36,450 bases of DNA. Source: Bryobacterales bacterium. GTDB taxonomy: Bacteria; Acidobacteriota; Terriglobia; Bryobacterales; Bryobacteraceae. Within the stretch, counting starts at the first letter, position 1. Every line of letters starts with the position of its first letter. The position numbers and the translations under genes are program-made. Under the pieces are notes generated by a model. The model made no database searches, was not told the DNA's origin, and worked only from the letters and a program-made list of their open reading frames with translations. The DNA lies in assembly GCA_003132905.1 (NCBI GenBank), contig PKZC01000141.1, positions 4,269 to 40,718 on the forward strand, read 5' to 3'. This document shows positions 1-8,229 of this stretch, piece by piece.

Positions 1-294
1 GAATGGATCACCTCTACGAGTTTCAGACTGCGCTGTCAGGCCCTGGCGCTCGGCAGACTTGCGTGCGAGTTCCAAATAGCGGCGGCCCTGTTCTTCCAGC
101 TCCGCCTCCACCTCTGGTTCGCTGCGTTTGCTGAAGCGGACCAGTTCGTTGAGGACCAATTTGTCGATTACATAGAGCACGGTGATTTTGCAGGCCGGGC
201 AAAGCTCAATGATGCGCAGCGCCATTTGAACCGCCTGCAGTGAAGGTTCCGATCCATCAATCGGGACCAGAATAGAGCGAAATAAGGGTTCCAC
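1..294 (-). CDS. Universal stress protein (UspA family), C-terminus cut by window edge
   Basis: The minus-strand reading frame starts at a GTG 2 nt after the stop of the V-ATPase D gene and runs off the window after 98 codons. The N-terminus reads VEPLFRSILVPIDGSEPS, the first beta-strand and Asp-Gly-Ser signature of the Usp fold. A helix (SLQAVQMALRIIEL) and a second strand (CKITVLYVID) follow. The ATP-binding glycine motif expected near residue 110-130 lies outside the window, so nucleotide binding cannot be judged. Usp proteins are cytosolic stress or nucleotide-sensing modules. Its position as last gene of the ATPase operon suggests co-transcription with the proton pump, but a direct functional link is inference. 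No Shine-Dalgarno-like sequence beyond the coupled stop is obvious. Confidence 0.85.
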   Translation of the reverse strand, partial: MEPLFRSILVPIDGSEPSLQAVQMALRIIELCPACKITVLYVIDKLVLNELVRFSKRSEPEVEAELEEQGRRYLELARKSAERQGLTAQSETRRGDPF

Positions 295-296
295 GA

Positions 297-935
297 TTAG
301 CGCCCCCCCATTTCTTTTTCTCTATGCGCCTTCACCCGCTTGGTTCGCATGAAACTCTCGCGCTCCTGCTCATCCAAAACAACTTGAATGCGCTTTATGG
401 CAGCCTGGTATTTCGGAATCAGCAAATTCTCAAGCGCATTGACGCGGCGCTGGGTTTGTTCAAGCTCGGCGGCCACCCTCCACACCGAACCGCTGATCTC
501 GGTCCATGAACCGAGGATCTTGCCAGCTTCGATCCACCGGGTCCGAAGCTCGTCGAAAACCGCGCTGATGCCGGCCGGGCTGTAGGGAAATGGCAGCGGT
601 TCCACTCGCATAGTTACGAGCGGCAAAGACACTCCCATGACGCTACGCACTTCGACCGAATAGTCGGTTTTCGCGGCGGGCGTGAGACCCGCGAAGCGCA
701 TGGCGTCCATACCCATCACCAGACGAGCTTCTCGTTGCACCTTGTAGGCCAACGCGAAGCGTTCGCGAACATCCCGCTCGGTGTGCCTCACTTCGCTGAA
801 CAGATCCCATAGTTCGCGCAACAGCGTCTCCCTCTTGCGCTCCAGGATGGCATGACCCTGGACTGCTTGATCGAGCTCGCGGCGCAGATCAAGGAGCACG
901 GCACGGGTTGGCGGCAACTGGTCGGGATCAATCAT
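297..935 (-). CDS. atpD: V/A-type ATP synthase subunit D (central rotor stalk)
   Basis: This 212-residue protein matches subunit D of V/A-type ATPases, the long coiled-coil shaft that rotates inside the A3B3 hexamer and passes torque to the membrane ring. The N-terminus has the family pattern (PPTRAVLLDLRRELDQA, then GHAILERKRETLL), a long helix. The C-terminal part (about residues 155-210) is a second long helix, rich in charged residues, that packs against the first. Length is normal for the family (about 200-215). The ATG overlaps the stop of subunit B by 8 nt, so translation is probably coupled. It is the last ATPase structural gene in the operon, as in many bacterial V-ATPase loci. The assignment is firm; no odd residues were noticed. 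Confidence 0.95.
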   Translation of the reverse strand: MIDPDQLPPTRAVLLDLRRELDQAVQGHAILERKRETLLRELWDLFSEVRHTERDVRERFALAYKVQREARLVMGMDAMRFAGLTPAAKTDYSVEVRSVMGVSLPLVTMRVEPLPFPYSPAGISAVFDELRTRWIEAGKILGSWTEISGSVWRVAAELEQTQRRVNALENLLIPKYQAAIKRIQVVLDEQERESFMRTKRVKAHREKEMGGR

Positions 936-2319
936 GAGTAGCCGGACCTTCGAGTTTGCCTGAATAGTGTTGCCGAAGAGTTTCTTCGTTAATGCGTGTC
1001 AGCTCGCTCGACGGCAGCAGCGAGAGAATCTCCCAGCCGGTATCCAGCGTTTCCACAATCGAACGGCCCTGATTGGCGGATTGGGCTAGGAAGCGCCGCT
1101 CGAATTGCCGGCCAAACTCCAGGTAAGCCCGATCCACCGGCGTGAGGGCCGTCTCGCCGATGATGACTGAGATGGCGCGGATCTCCTGCACTCGAGCATA
1201 GGAAGCGTAGAGCTGCGCAGCCCAGCTGGGATGATCGGCTCGAGTGCGGTGCTCGCCGATCCCATTTTTCATCAGACGCGAGAGCGATGGCAGAACATCG
1301 ATGGGCGGGTAAATTCCTTCCCGATGGAGCGCTCTGCTGAGAACAATTTGTCCTTCGGTGATGTAGCCTGTCAAATCTGGCACCGGATGCGTTATGTCGT
1401 CGCCCGGCATGGTCAGAATCGGGATCTGCGTCACCGAGCCCGGCCGGCCATGCACGCGGCCGCAGCGCTCGAAAATCTCGGCGAGATCGGAATAAAGATA
1501 GCCCGGATACGCTTTGCGCCCGGGCACCTCGTTCCGCCGCGACGAAATCTCTCGCAGGGCCTCCGCGTAATTCGTCACATCGGTCATCAGAACCAGGACC
1601 TGATACCCATGCTCGAAGGCCAGGAATTCGGCCAGGCTTAGCGCCACGCGCGGCGTCACCATCCGCTCCAGGGGAGATTCGTCAGCCAGATTCAGGAATA
1701 CGGCGGTGCGCGCGAGCAGTCCCGAGTCTTCAAATCGCTGCTGGAAATACGCGGCAGTATCGTGCGAAACGCCGAGCGCGACAAATATAACCGCGAGCGT
1801 CTCGGATTCGTCGGCGATACGCGCCTGCAACGCGATCTGAGCGGCCAGCTCGTTATGAGGGAGTCCGGCGCCCGAGAATATCGGAAGCTTCTGCCCCCGC
1901 ACCACCGTGTTCATGCCGTCGATGGCGGAGATACCGGTCTCGATGAAATCCTGCGGATATGCGCGCGCAGTGGGATTCAACGGTGCCCCGTGCATGTCGA
2001 CTCGAGCTTCAGCCATCGGCGGCGGCAATCCGTCTCTTGGCCTCCCCAGCCCATCGAAGACGCGGCCAAGCATCTCGCGCGACACGCCGGTGTGGAATGT
2101 CTCTCCGCGAAAGCGCAACAGCAGTTCGTGGGGATGCAAGCCGGCGGTTTCGCTCCAAAGTTCGGCCACGACGAGATCTTCGCCGGTGGTGAGCACCTGT
2201 CCCAGCCGCACGCCATCGGCCGCATGCAACTCCACCAACTCCCCATAGGCTGCTTTTCCGTAGCCTTCGGCCACCACAAGTGGTCCTTCGATACGATCTG
2301 CGCCGATGTACTCGCGCAT
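928..2319 (-). CDS. atpB: V/A-type ATP synthase subunit B (non-catalytic)
   Basis: This 463-residue protein is the non-catalytic B subunit, which alternates with A in the soluble head. It begins MREYIGADRIEGPLVVAEG (beta-barrel domain). The nucleotide-fold region contains LPIFSGAGLPHNELAAQIA (about residues 144-162), where the catalytic subunit's GKT P-loop is replaced, the hallmark of B. Later come the typical segments VLVLMTDVTNYAEALREIS, GRKAYPGYLYSDLA and TMPGDDITHPVPDLTGYIT, ending in a helical domain (residues 350-463). Length is typical (460-470). The ATG overlaps the subunit A stop as ATGA, indicating translational coupling. B subunits bind nucleotide weakly at the interface and are thought to be regulatory or structural. 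Confidence 0.97.
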   Translation of the reverse strand: MREYIGADRIEGPLVVAEGYGKAAYGELVELHAADGVRLGQVLTTGEDLVVAELWSETAGLHPHELLLRFRGETFHTGVSREMLGRVFDGLGRPRDGLPPPMAEARVDMHGAPLNPTARAYPQDFIETGISAIDGMNTVVRGQKLPIFSGAGLPHNELAAQIALQARIADESETLAVIFVALGVSHDTAAYFQQRFEDSGLLARTAVFLNLADESPLERMVTPRVALSLAEFLAFEHGYQVLVLMTDVTNYAEALREISSRRNEVPGRKAYPGYLYSDLAEIFERCGRVHGRPGSVTQIPILTMPGDDITHPVPDLTGYITEGQIVLSRALHREGIYPPIDVLPSLSRLMKNGIGEHRTRADHPSWAAQLYASYARVQEIRAISVIIGETALTPVDRAYLEFGRQFERRFLAQSANQGRSIVETLDTGWEILSLLPSSELTRINEETLRQHYSGKLEGPATHD

Positions 2320-4115
2320 CAGATTTTCAGCTCCGCTGGAACAACCAGCGCATTCAGAGCTGCCTTCAGGTCGTCCAGCATGTGCCCGATCTGCTCAATT
2401 TGGTCATTAGGCACCGTTTCCTTCATTTGCACCAGACGCCGGATGTCCAAAAGCGAACGTACTCGCGTGAGGGTTGCTCCCGCGTCGATCACCTGTTGGC
2501 CCACTCGGTAAAGCTCAACGAAAAGCCGCAACAGCGCCACTTGTTTTGCCGGGACACAATAGGCATCCACCGCGTGCAGAGCATTCTGTTGTAGAAAACC
2601 TTCTTTGAGGAGCCGCGCCGCATCGAGTATCCAACGCTGGCGATCCGGCAGGGCCTGCGCTCCCACTAGTCGCACGAGTTGTTCCAGCCGGGCAGCTTGC
2701 TCCAAAATTTGCGCCGCCGCGTCTCGAAGGGCCCGCCAATCGGGAGCCGTTTCCTTGGCCCACCAAGCGGCGACATCATCGGAGTAGAGACTGTAACTGG
2801 TTTGCCAATTGATCGCGGGATAGTGGCGCGCGTTGGCGAGAGTGCGGTCCAGCGCCCAAAAGGCGCGCGTGTAGCGTTGAGTGTGCTGCGTGACCGGCTC
2901 AGTAAAATCGCCACCCTGGGGACTGATGGCGCCGACTATGCTGACCGATCCCTCAGTACCTCCCAGCGTTTGGACTCGGCCGGCCCGCTCGTAAAAGGCG
3001 GCAATACGGCTGGGCAGGTAAGCCGGAAAGCCTTCTTCGGCGGGCATTTCTTCCAAACGCCCGGCAATCTCGCGCAATGCCTCGGCCCAGCGACTGGTCG
3101 AGTCGGCCATGAGCGCGACATCGTAACCTTGGTCGCGGTAATACTCGGCGATGGTGGTTGCCAGGTAGATGCTGGCCTCGCGCGCGGCCACCGGCATGTT
3201 CGACGTGTTGGCGATCAGGATCGTGCGTTCCATGAGCGGCCGCCGGCTGGATGGGTCAATGAGCCGCGGAAATTCATCCAGCACCTCGGCCATTTCGTTG
3301 CCGCGCTCACCGCAGCCCACATAGATGATCACGTCGGCATCGCACCATTTGGCGAGTGCGTGTTGCAGAATCGTTTTGCCAGCGCCGAACGGTCCGGGCA
3401 TCGCGGCGGTTCCCCCTTTTGCGATCGGCGCGAAGGTGTCCAGCACGCGCTGTCCGGTGATCAGTGGCGTTGTTGGGTCCAGCCTTCTTTGGACCGGGCG
3501 CGCGGTGCGGATCGGCCATCGCTCGACCATGGTGATGGGATGCCGGTTTCCACCGTGGTCCTCGACGATTGCGATCACGTGGTCGAGCGCGTAATCGCCA
3601 ACCTGGGCGAGATCGATCAGTTTTCCTTTTACGCCAGCCGGTACTAAAACACGATGCTCGATCAGCGGAGTTTCAGGAACAACGCCCAGGAGACTGCCTG
3701 GTTGAACCATGTCGCCCGGTTGAACCATGTCGCCTGGTTGCGCCTTGGGCGTGAACGTCCAATTCTTTGACGGAAGAGCTTCCGCCTGCGAGCCGCGTCG
3801 CAGGTAGATTCCTTGCTGAATGCGCACTAACTCAAGAGGGCGCTGAAGGCCGTCGTAAGTGTTGGCGAGCAATCCCGGGCCAAGCGATGCCGATAGCGGC
3901 GCGCTGGTTCCAAACAATGCTTCGCCCGGACGCAGGCCGCTCGTTTCCTCATAAACTTGAATCGTGGCGATATCGTGAGCAAGCGCGATTACTTCACCTG
4001 CCAGACGCGCGTCGCCCACTTGAACTTGCTCCAGTACGCTGAGCGGGCCGGTGACGCGGGCCCTGACCACCGGACCGCTGATCCAGATCAGTGAGCCGAC
4101 ACGCGCATCGGTCAT
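2319..4115 (-). CDS. atpA: V/A-type ATP synthase catalytic subunit A
   Basis: The 598-residue catalytic subunit hydrolyses or makes ATP in the V1/A1 head. The P-loop is GPFGAGKT at residues 241-248, the V-type form of Walker A. The bulge region unique to A subunits (non-homologous region, about residues 110-190) is present, with FTPKAQPGDM and VVPETPLIEH segments. Downstream motifs include YVGCGERGNEMAEVLDEFP (catalytic Glu of the GER loop), ALMADSTSRWAEALREI and SGDFTEPV-like SPQGGDFTEPVTQHTQ. Length is typical (about 580-600). The ATG overlaps the subunit E stop as ATGA. One oddity: a six-residue unit, QPGDMV, is tandemly duplicated at about residues 126-137 (see the repeat entry). It lies in a surface bulge, so the protein is probably functional. 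Confidence 0.97.
   Translation of the reverse strand: MTDARVGSLIWISGPVVRARVTGPLSVLEQVQVGDARLAGEVIALAHDIATIQVYEETSGLRPGEALFGTSAPLSASLGPGLLANTYDGLQRPLELVRIQQGIYLRRGSQAEALPSKNWTFTPKAQPGDMVQPGDMVQPGSLLGVVPETPLIEHRVLVPAGVKGKLIDLAQVGDYALDHVIAIVEDHGGNRHPITMVERWPIRTARPVQRRLDPTTPLITGQRVLDTFAPIAKGGTAAMPGPFGAGKTILQHALAKWCDADVIIYVGCGERGNEMAEVLDEFPRLIDPSSRRPLMERTILIANTSNMPVAAREASIYLATTIAEYYRDQGYDVALMADSTSRWAEALREIAGRLEEMPAEEGFPAYLPSRIAAFYERAGRVQTLGGTEGSVSIVGAISPQGGDFTEPVTQHTQRYTRAFWALDRTLANARHYPAINWQTSYSLYSDDVAAWWAKETAPDWRALRDAAAQILEQAARLEQLVRLVGAQALPDRQRWILDAARLLKEGFLQQNALHAVDAYCVPAKQVALLRLFVELYRVGQQVIDAGATLTRVRSLLDIRRLVQMKETVPNDQIEQIGHMLDDLKAALNALVVPAELKI
3701..3736. repeat. 18-bp tandem duplication inside atpA
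   Basis: Two adjacent 18-bp units, gttgaaccatgtcgcccg and gttgaaccatgtcgcctg, differ at one base. On the coding (minus) strand they encode QPGDMV twice, within the non-homologous bulge of subunit A. The reading frame is kept. A third partial copy (QPG) follows in the protein. Confidence 0.9.
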
Positions 4116-4741
4116 GGAGTTTCCTGGGGTGATTCAGGCGACAAGACGTGGAAGACCTGTTCCCGCAGGGTCTCCTGCGCCAAAGCAAATTGTGTGGGAA
4201 AAGTCGCATCAAAGCGAGTGCGTCCGCTCGTAGCGAGCAACCCTCCCCACGTGGCGGCGGGTTCGGCGGCGCGCAGGAATCGCACTCCAGCCTCTTTCGA
4301 CCATTGCTCCAGAATTTCCGGCGAAAGTAAGTTATGACCAACCGGATCAGCGGCGAGGAGCAACTCACTGACACCAAGTTCGTGAGCGGCTGCAAGAGCG
4401 CAACCCTTCAGAACATCCACGTAATTCGGTTGATGCACCAGATCGCGCAGTTGCTCCTCGGCCTTCTGCCAGACCTGCAGGATTGGCGCCTCCCGCAACA
4501 CAATAAACCGCCGCTGGGCTTCCAGTTCGGCACGGGCGGAATCTCTTCGAGTTAACGCAGCCAACTGGCGCTCCGCTGCATCCGCGGACTGCCGCCGGAT
4601 CGTTTCGGTCTCTTCTTTGGCAGCCTCCAGGATAGCGGCCGCGCGGCGGGCTGCTTTTTCTGCGATCTCCACCGCCCGATGATTCGCGCGCTTGCTGACT
4701 TCGGCGGCCAGCGCTTCCGGATCTCCTAGAATTGCAGCCAC
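4112..4741 (-). CDS. atpE: V/A-type ATP synthase subunit E (peripheral stalk)
   Basis: This 209-residue protein has a long N-terminal charged alpha-helix (about residues 1-100, rich in Ala, Glu, Arg, Lys, e.g. RAVEIAEKAARRAAAILEAAKEE) and a compact C-terminal domain (about 105-205) with ELLLAADPVGHNLLSPEILEQW. That is the usual architecture of the E subunit, which pairs with the H/G subunit as the peripheral stator stalk. The start is GTG, directly abutting the TGA of subunit F (TGAGTG), so it is probably translated by termination-reinitiation. Length is close to the family norm (185-210). Identification rests on position, length and architecture more than on a sharp motif, since E subunits diverge strongly. 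Confidence 0.88.
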   Translation of the reverse strand: MAAILGDPEALAAEVSKRANHRAVEIAEKAARRAAAILEAAKEETETIRRQSADAAERQLAALTRRDSARAELEAQRRFIVLREAPILQVWQKAEEQLRDLVHQPNYVDVLKGCALAAAHELGVSELLLAADPVGHNLLSPEILEQWSKEAGVRFLRAAEPAATWGGLLATSGRTRFDATFPTQFALAQETLREQVFHVLSPESPQETP

Positions 4742-5044
4742 TCAGTGCTCCAAATGAACGCCCAAAGCTTGCTCGATCCGCGCCTCGAGCGCCATGGATG
4801 GCTTCGCGGGGCCTGGGCTGGGGATCTCGACCACCAAAGAGCCGGACTCGTCCATTGATTCCGGCCGAGCTTCAGACCAGTTTTCGGTGAGCAGGACCAG
4901 TGCGGTATCGGGGTTGGACATGGCCTTCCGGATGGCCATACGCGCTTGTTCTACACTGCTCACCGCGTGCCCCTCCAGGCCGATCAGCCCTAAACCGAAG
5001 ACCGCGTCTTCGTCCCCGATCACGACAATTTTTTGGCCGGGCAT
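4742..5044 (-). CDS. atpF: V/A-type ATP synthase subunit F
   Basis: This 100-residue protein is the small Rossmann-like F subunit of the central stalk, which sits on subunit D and modulates ATP hydrolysis. The N-terminus IVVIGDEDAVFGLGLIGLEG fits the family signature (a strand, then GDEDxVxGFxLxG). The middle strand ALVLLTEN and the C-terminal helix ALEARIEQALG follow. Here the family's usual GFxLAG reads GLGLIG. Length is typical (about 100-110). The ATG overlaps the TAA of subunit K by one base (TAATG), a coupled start. Confidence 0.92.
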   Translation of the reverse strand: MPGQKIVVIGDEDAVFGLGLIGLEGHAVSSVEQARMAIRKAMSNPDTALVLLTENWSEARPESMDESGSLVVEIPSPGPAKPSMALEARIEQALGVHLEH

Positions 5045-5370
5045 TAGCCTCTTAAAATGATGAAGGAAACGATCAATCCGTAAATAACGATGCCTTCGGC
5101 CAGACCCACGAAGATGAGCGTCCGGCCGAGCAACTCCGGCTTCTCCGCAATCGCTCCAATCGCCGCAGCCCCGGCAATGCCGACCGCAATCCCCGATCCT
5201 ATAGCCGCCAATCCGGTGGCAATCGCGGCGCCAAGATAGCGGTTTTGGGAACTCGCATTGACGATGGCGGCCGAGGTTTCCTGTGCGTGCGTTGGTTGCG
5301 CAAGCACAAAAAGCACCAGCACCAGCAACAGCACGTTGAATCCTTCAAGCCCGAACACCCAAGACCGCAT
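5044..5370 (-). CDS. atpK: V/A-type ATP synthase subunit K (membrane rotor ring, proteolipid)
   Basis: The frame is open further upstream, but the start chosen (ATG at 5370) has an ideal ribosome binding site and gives 108 residues. Residues 1-29 look like a cleavable signal peptide (hydrophobic FNVLLLVLVLFVLA, then THA|QE). Two transmembrane helices follow: residues 45-72 (LGAAIATGLAAIGSGIAVG) and 84-106. The ion-binding carboxylate is Glu92 in GLAEGIVIYGL. Helix 1 has no Gln at the position used by sodium-binding rings, so proton coupling is the more likely reading (inference). The ring protein therefore has a single hairpin, as in Thermus, not the doubled hairpin of Enterococcus NtpK. The 5' end overlaps the end of subunit I by 26 bp. 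Confidence 0.93.
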   Translation of the reverse strand: MRSWVFGLEGFNVLLLVLVLFVLAQPTHAQETSAAIVNASSQNRYLGAAIATGLAAIGSGIAVGIAGAAAIGAIAEKPELLGRTLIFVGLAEGIVIYGLIVSFIILRG

Positions 5371-7261
5371 GTCGTCCTCCCGTTTGAAGCGAGAGCGGCA
5401 CAAACGGGCGCCCTCTGCCCTGAAAAAATCGTCCAAAGAACTCGTAGTATTCCAGCCGTAGCGCCTGAATGCCCACGATGACACCCTCGAAACCGACAAC
5501 GAGCACAGTACCGAGGAGCAGCACCAGCCATCCCCAGCGTCCCTTAGAATAGCTCACCACCAATCCGGAAAGGCCCTCATGCGCAACTGCGAATGCACCC
5601 AGCCGTATAAAGGAGAGGCTATTGCTGGCGTACCCGGTGACGGTTTCAAACAGTTCGAAGAAGCCAGTGACCAACGCTTCGCCTATCGGCACGGAGGGGC
5701 GGCGCCAGATCCAGGTGGCTAACGGTTCGTGAATCCATAGCACTGCGCAGAGCACTGGAATAACAAGTAGCACGCGCGACGGCAGCTTCCCGAAGCCGAC
5801 GCCGAGTCCACCACCTAGCAGCGTCCAGTAAAGAGCAATGCCAACCAGGCCGTTCTTTTCCAGGAACAAGCGCGGCCAGTCTCTGGATCGCCAGGCGTTC
5901 ACCAGATTCATCGCAAAGCCGATGTTGAGCAGCACCACGCCGCCCGCAACGGCCGTGAGCAGGACGGTCCAGATCCCTTCGAGGGGCTGCAGCCATGCGG
6001 CGCGCATAATCTGGTGACCGAATGCCGCGCCATAAAGCAGACCGAAAAGCATTCCGCTGGCGCCGGCGGCCGCGATCAGGATTCCGAAATTCACTCTCCT
6101 GCTGCGCAGCCATAGCCCTATCAAGAGCAGCAGCAGGCCGTGCCCCAGATCGCCGAACATCATGCCGTACATGATGAGGAAGCTCACGGTGACGATCAGG
6201 GTAGGGTCCAATTCATTGTAGGAAGACAGGCCGAAAGTGGTGACCAGTTCTTCGAACGGCTGCAGCCAGCGCGGGGTTCGAACCAGGGTAGGGACGCTCT
6301 GGCGATTCGCGTCGGCCTTGAGAACTTCCATCGCGATAGGATGACCCGCGGCGCTCTCGACAGCTTTCTTCACTTGCTCCAAGTCGCTGGCCGGCACCCA
6401 GCCCGAAATCAAGAAGACCTCGCCATGTTTGGGGAAACGCCGTATGGCTTCCGCAAGTTTTCCGCAAGCCGACGCCCGGCGCCACAAGCTACTGAGTTCC
6501 GGTAAAAGCTCGGAAGCCAGTTTCTGGCGTTCAGCGTCGAGATCGGTCAAGCGGTCTTGGATCTCGCGGGCTTTTCGCTTTAGCGCCGCCAGTGCCTGTT
6601 CGGGCCGGCCGAGAGCTTCCGGCGGCAAGGCGATTGGCTCGAAGAATGCGCTTTTCAGCGCCCGGTCCAGGATAGCGGCGTTGTCGGCGGAACAGGCGGC
6701 CAGCACCAACGCACGATCTTTCTGGATTTGAAGCGGAATGAGAACGAACGGGATCTGGAACAGCGCTTCGGCCACGCGCGAAACGTTTCCGACCGGCATG
6801 ATTCCGACCGTCACTGTCTGATACTGCAAGCCACGCAAGTCTTCGACCGGAACGTCAAGAGGAAGCAACAGTTCGACCTGTGACTCACCCAGTTTCAGTT
6901 TCTCGATCTCTTGCTGGCTTTGCTTTAGCTGCCGCTGCCAGGACAGAACTCTGGTCTCCAACGCCGAAAGTCCCACTTCGATGTCGCGCCAGTCTCGCGT
7001 GGGATGCAGATTGGAATCTGGCTCCGATCCCGCGTCCGGCTTGCAACCGAGCGCGGTGAGCATTTCGCTGAGGCGCGCGGAGAGCCCATTGTAGCGATTC
7101 GCCAACTCGGCCCATTCGGAGGAAATCGCCCAGCCTTCCGGTACGGCATCTTCCAAATGCAAGGCCTCCATCCGCGCCAGGGCGTCGGTGACCACTTCCA
7201 GATCGGGCTCCAGCACGAAGAGGTTGGTCTCGAGCATCGCTTCGGGTGCCATCATGCTCAT
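5345..7261 (-). CDS. atpI: V/A-type ATP synthase subunit I (membrane stator, a-subunit)
   Basis: This 638-residue protein carries the ion half-channels facing the K ring. Residues 1-335 form the cytoplasmic arm with coiled-coil stretches (about 95-128 and 218-262). Residues 350-600 form the membrane domain with about seven or eight hydrophobic helices, starting with DPTLIVTVSFLIMYGMMFGD and LGHGL, the family signature. The essential ring-facing arginine is Arg553 in LSFIRLGAFAVAHEGL. Glu592 (GFEGVIVGIQALRLEYYEFF) is in the next helix. Length is typical (about 630-660). The ATG at 7261 overlaps the subunit C stop as ATGA; two further Met codons at residues 3 and 4 are alternative starts. Confidence 0.96.
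   Translation of the reverse strand: MSMMAPEAMLETNLFVLEPDLEVVTDALARMEALHLEDAVPEGWAISSEWAELANRYNGLSARLSEMLTALGCKPDAGSEPDSNLHPTRDWRDIEVGLSALETRVLSWQRQLKQSQQEIEKLKLGESQVELLLPLDVPVEDLRGLQYQTVTVGIMPVGNVSRVAEALFQIPFVLIPLQIQKDRALVLAACSADNAAILDRALKSAFFEPIALPPEALGRPEQALAALKRKAREIQDRLTDLDAERQKLASELLPELSSLWRRASACGKLAEAIRRFPKHGEVFLISGWVPASDLEQVKKAVESAAGHPIAMEVLKADANRQSVPTLVRTPRWLQPFEELVTTFGLSSYNELDPTLIVTVSFLIMYGMMFGDLGHGLLLLLIGLWLRSRRVNFGILIAAAGASGMLFGLLYGAAFGHQIMRAAWLQPLEGIWTVLLTAVAGGVVLLNIGFAMNLVNAWRSRDWPRLFLEKNGLVGIALYWTLLGGGLGVGFGKLPSRVLLVIPVLCAVLWIHEPLATWIWRRPSVPIGEALVTGFFELFETVTGYASNSLSFIRLGAFAVAHEGLSGLVVSYSKGRWGWLVLLLGTVLVVGFEGVIVGIQALRLEYYEFFGRFFQGRGRPFVPLSLQTGGRHAVLGVRA
5376..5381 (-). promoter_or_regulatory. 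Strong ribosome binding site of atpK
   Basis: On the minus strand GGGAGG lies 5 nt before the ATG at 5370. It sits inside the end of subunit I and fixes the K start well downstream of the longest open frame. A strong independent site fits the need for many copies of the ring subunit. Confidence 0.8.
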
Positions 7262-8229
7262 GCGGCTCGCACCAACCGGCGGCTAATTTCCGCGCTCGAC
7301 AGACCGGCAAGTTTTCCTTCTGCGATCATCGTGAGATCGCGGACTTCGGCTTCGAGCAGCCAAAGGTAAGCCAAAGCGCCGCGTAGCTGAAACAATGGTC
7401 GCCGGATAGCAGCGGCTGCGTAGCGGAAGCGCTCACGCTCCGCCAGGACTTCGATCTCAGTCAAGCCCTCGACTTCGGAAAGTCCGGGCGTGATTTGGAA
7501 GCCCAACCTCGCCGCTTCCACCTCGAGCGGTGAACCGAGCGCCACGCGCCGAACGGTCTCCAACCCCGCCGTGAACGCACGATGCAAGGTGAAATTGATG
7601 ATTTCCTCCGGAGTCATCCGTCCATAGATACGGTAACGATAAGCCCAGAGCAGGTTTTGGAGCGCAATGGAGCGGCCCAGAAATCGCCGCGCATCCGCGG
7701 CATCGGCTCCGCTTTGCGATTCGATGAGCCGCACCAGTTTTTGGAAATAGAACAGATCGAGAGCGATTTCGAGGTAGAACAATCGCCGCTCTTGCGCGTA
7801 GCGTTCCATGGCGTTTTCTAGCGGCCTGGCATAAGGCGATTCGCGGATTTGATCGATAACCGCAGCGATCGATCCGCATTCGAGCAGAAGGTCCCAGCGC
7901 CAGCCTGTGGCACGCAGCGGAATCAGGGAAGCGCGAGCGCGCGACGGATCTAATCCGTAGTGTACGGCGCGGAGAACGGTCTTCAGGTTTTCGATCTCGA
8001 AACGCCGGTTGTACCAAGCAACCAGCTCTCCGGCGCCGCGAGGAAGAAAGCGGACCAGCGCGCGTCCGGCTTCGGCAACTTCACCGAGCAACGTCACCGC
8101 GCTCTGAACGTGGGCTGGCCCCGGCGGGGTGCCGGCTTCCAGAAGGTGGCTCCAAGTCGCGGCATCCAGAAGCCTGGAAAGCCGAGCTCGGATATACCCC
8201 TGCGCCGCTGCGTAGGAAAAGAGGCTCAA
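7258..8229 (-). CDS. atpC: V/A-type ATP synthase subunit C (rotor-stalk socket)
   Basis: This 323-residue, mostly helical protein fits subunit C (d-type), the funnel that seats central stalk subunits D and F on the K ring. It begins SLFSYAAAQGYIRARLSRLL and contains WYNRRFEIENLKTVLRAVHYG (about residues 68-88) and EERRLFYLEIALDLFYF-like QERRLFYLEIALDLFYFQKL, both characteristic of the family. The start is TTG, overlapping the stop of the preceding gene as TTGA; no ATG or GTG gives a full-length protein, so TTG is the only reasonable choice. Length agrees with the family (about 320-350). It is encoded second in the operon, before subunit I. Confidence 0.9.
   Translation of the reverse strand: MSLFSYAAAQGYIRARLSRLLDAATWSHLLEAGTPPGPAHVQSAVTLLGEVAEAGRALVRFLPRGAGELVAWYNRRFEIENLKTVLRAVHYGLDPSRARASLIPLRATGWRWDLLLECGSIAAVIDQIRESPYARPLENAMERYAQERRLFYLEIALDLFYFQKLVRLIESQSGADAADARRFLGRSIALQNLLWAYRYRIYGRMTPEEIINFTLHRAFTAGLETVRRVALGSPLEVEAARLGFQITPGLSEVEGLTEIEVLAERERFRYAAAAIRRPLFQLRGALAYLWLLEAEVRDLTMIAEGKLAGLSSAEISRRLVRAA

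Noticed and set aside
1762..2511. 249-residue plus-strand open frame over atpB/atpA
   Set aside because: It is antisense to conserved ATPase genes and has no recognisable domain.
2679..3647. 322-residue plus-strand open frame inside atpA
   Set aside because: It is a shadow of the well-conserved catalytic subunit gene; long antisense frames are expected at this GC content.
5345..5499. Longer N-terminus for ATPase subunit K
   Set aside because: The extension overlaps subunit I in another frame. A strong ribosome binding site and a signal-like N-terminus mark the ATG at 5370 as the real start.
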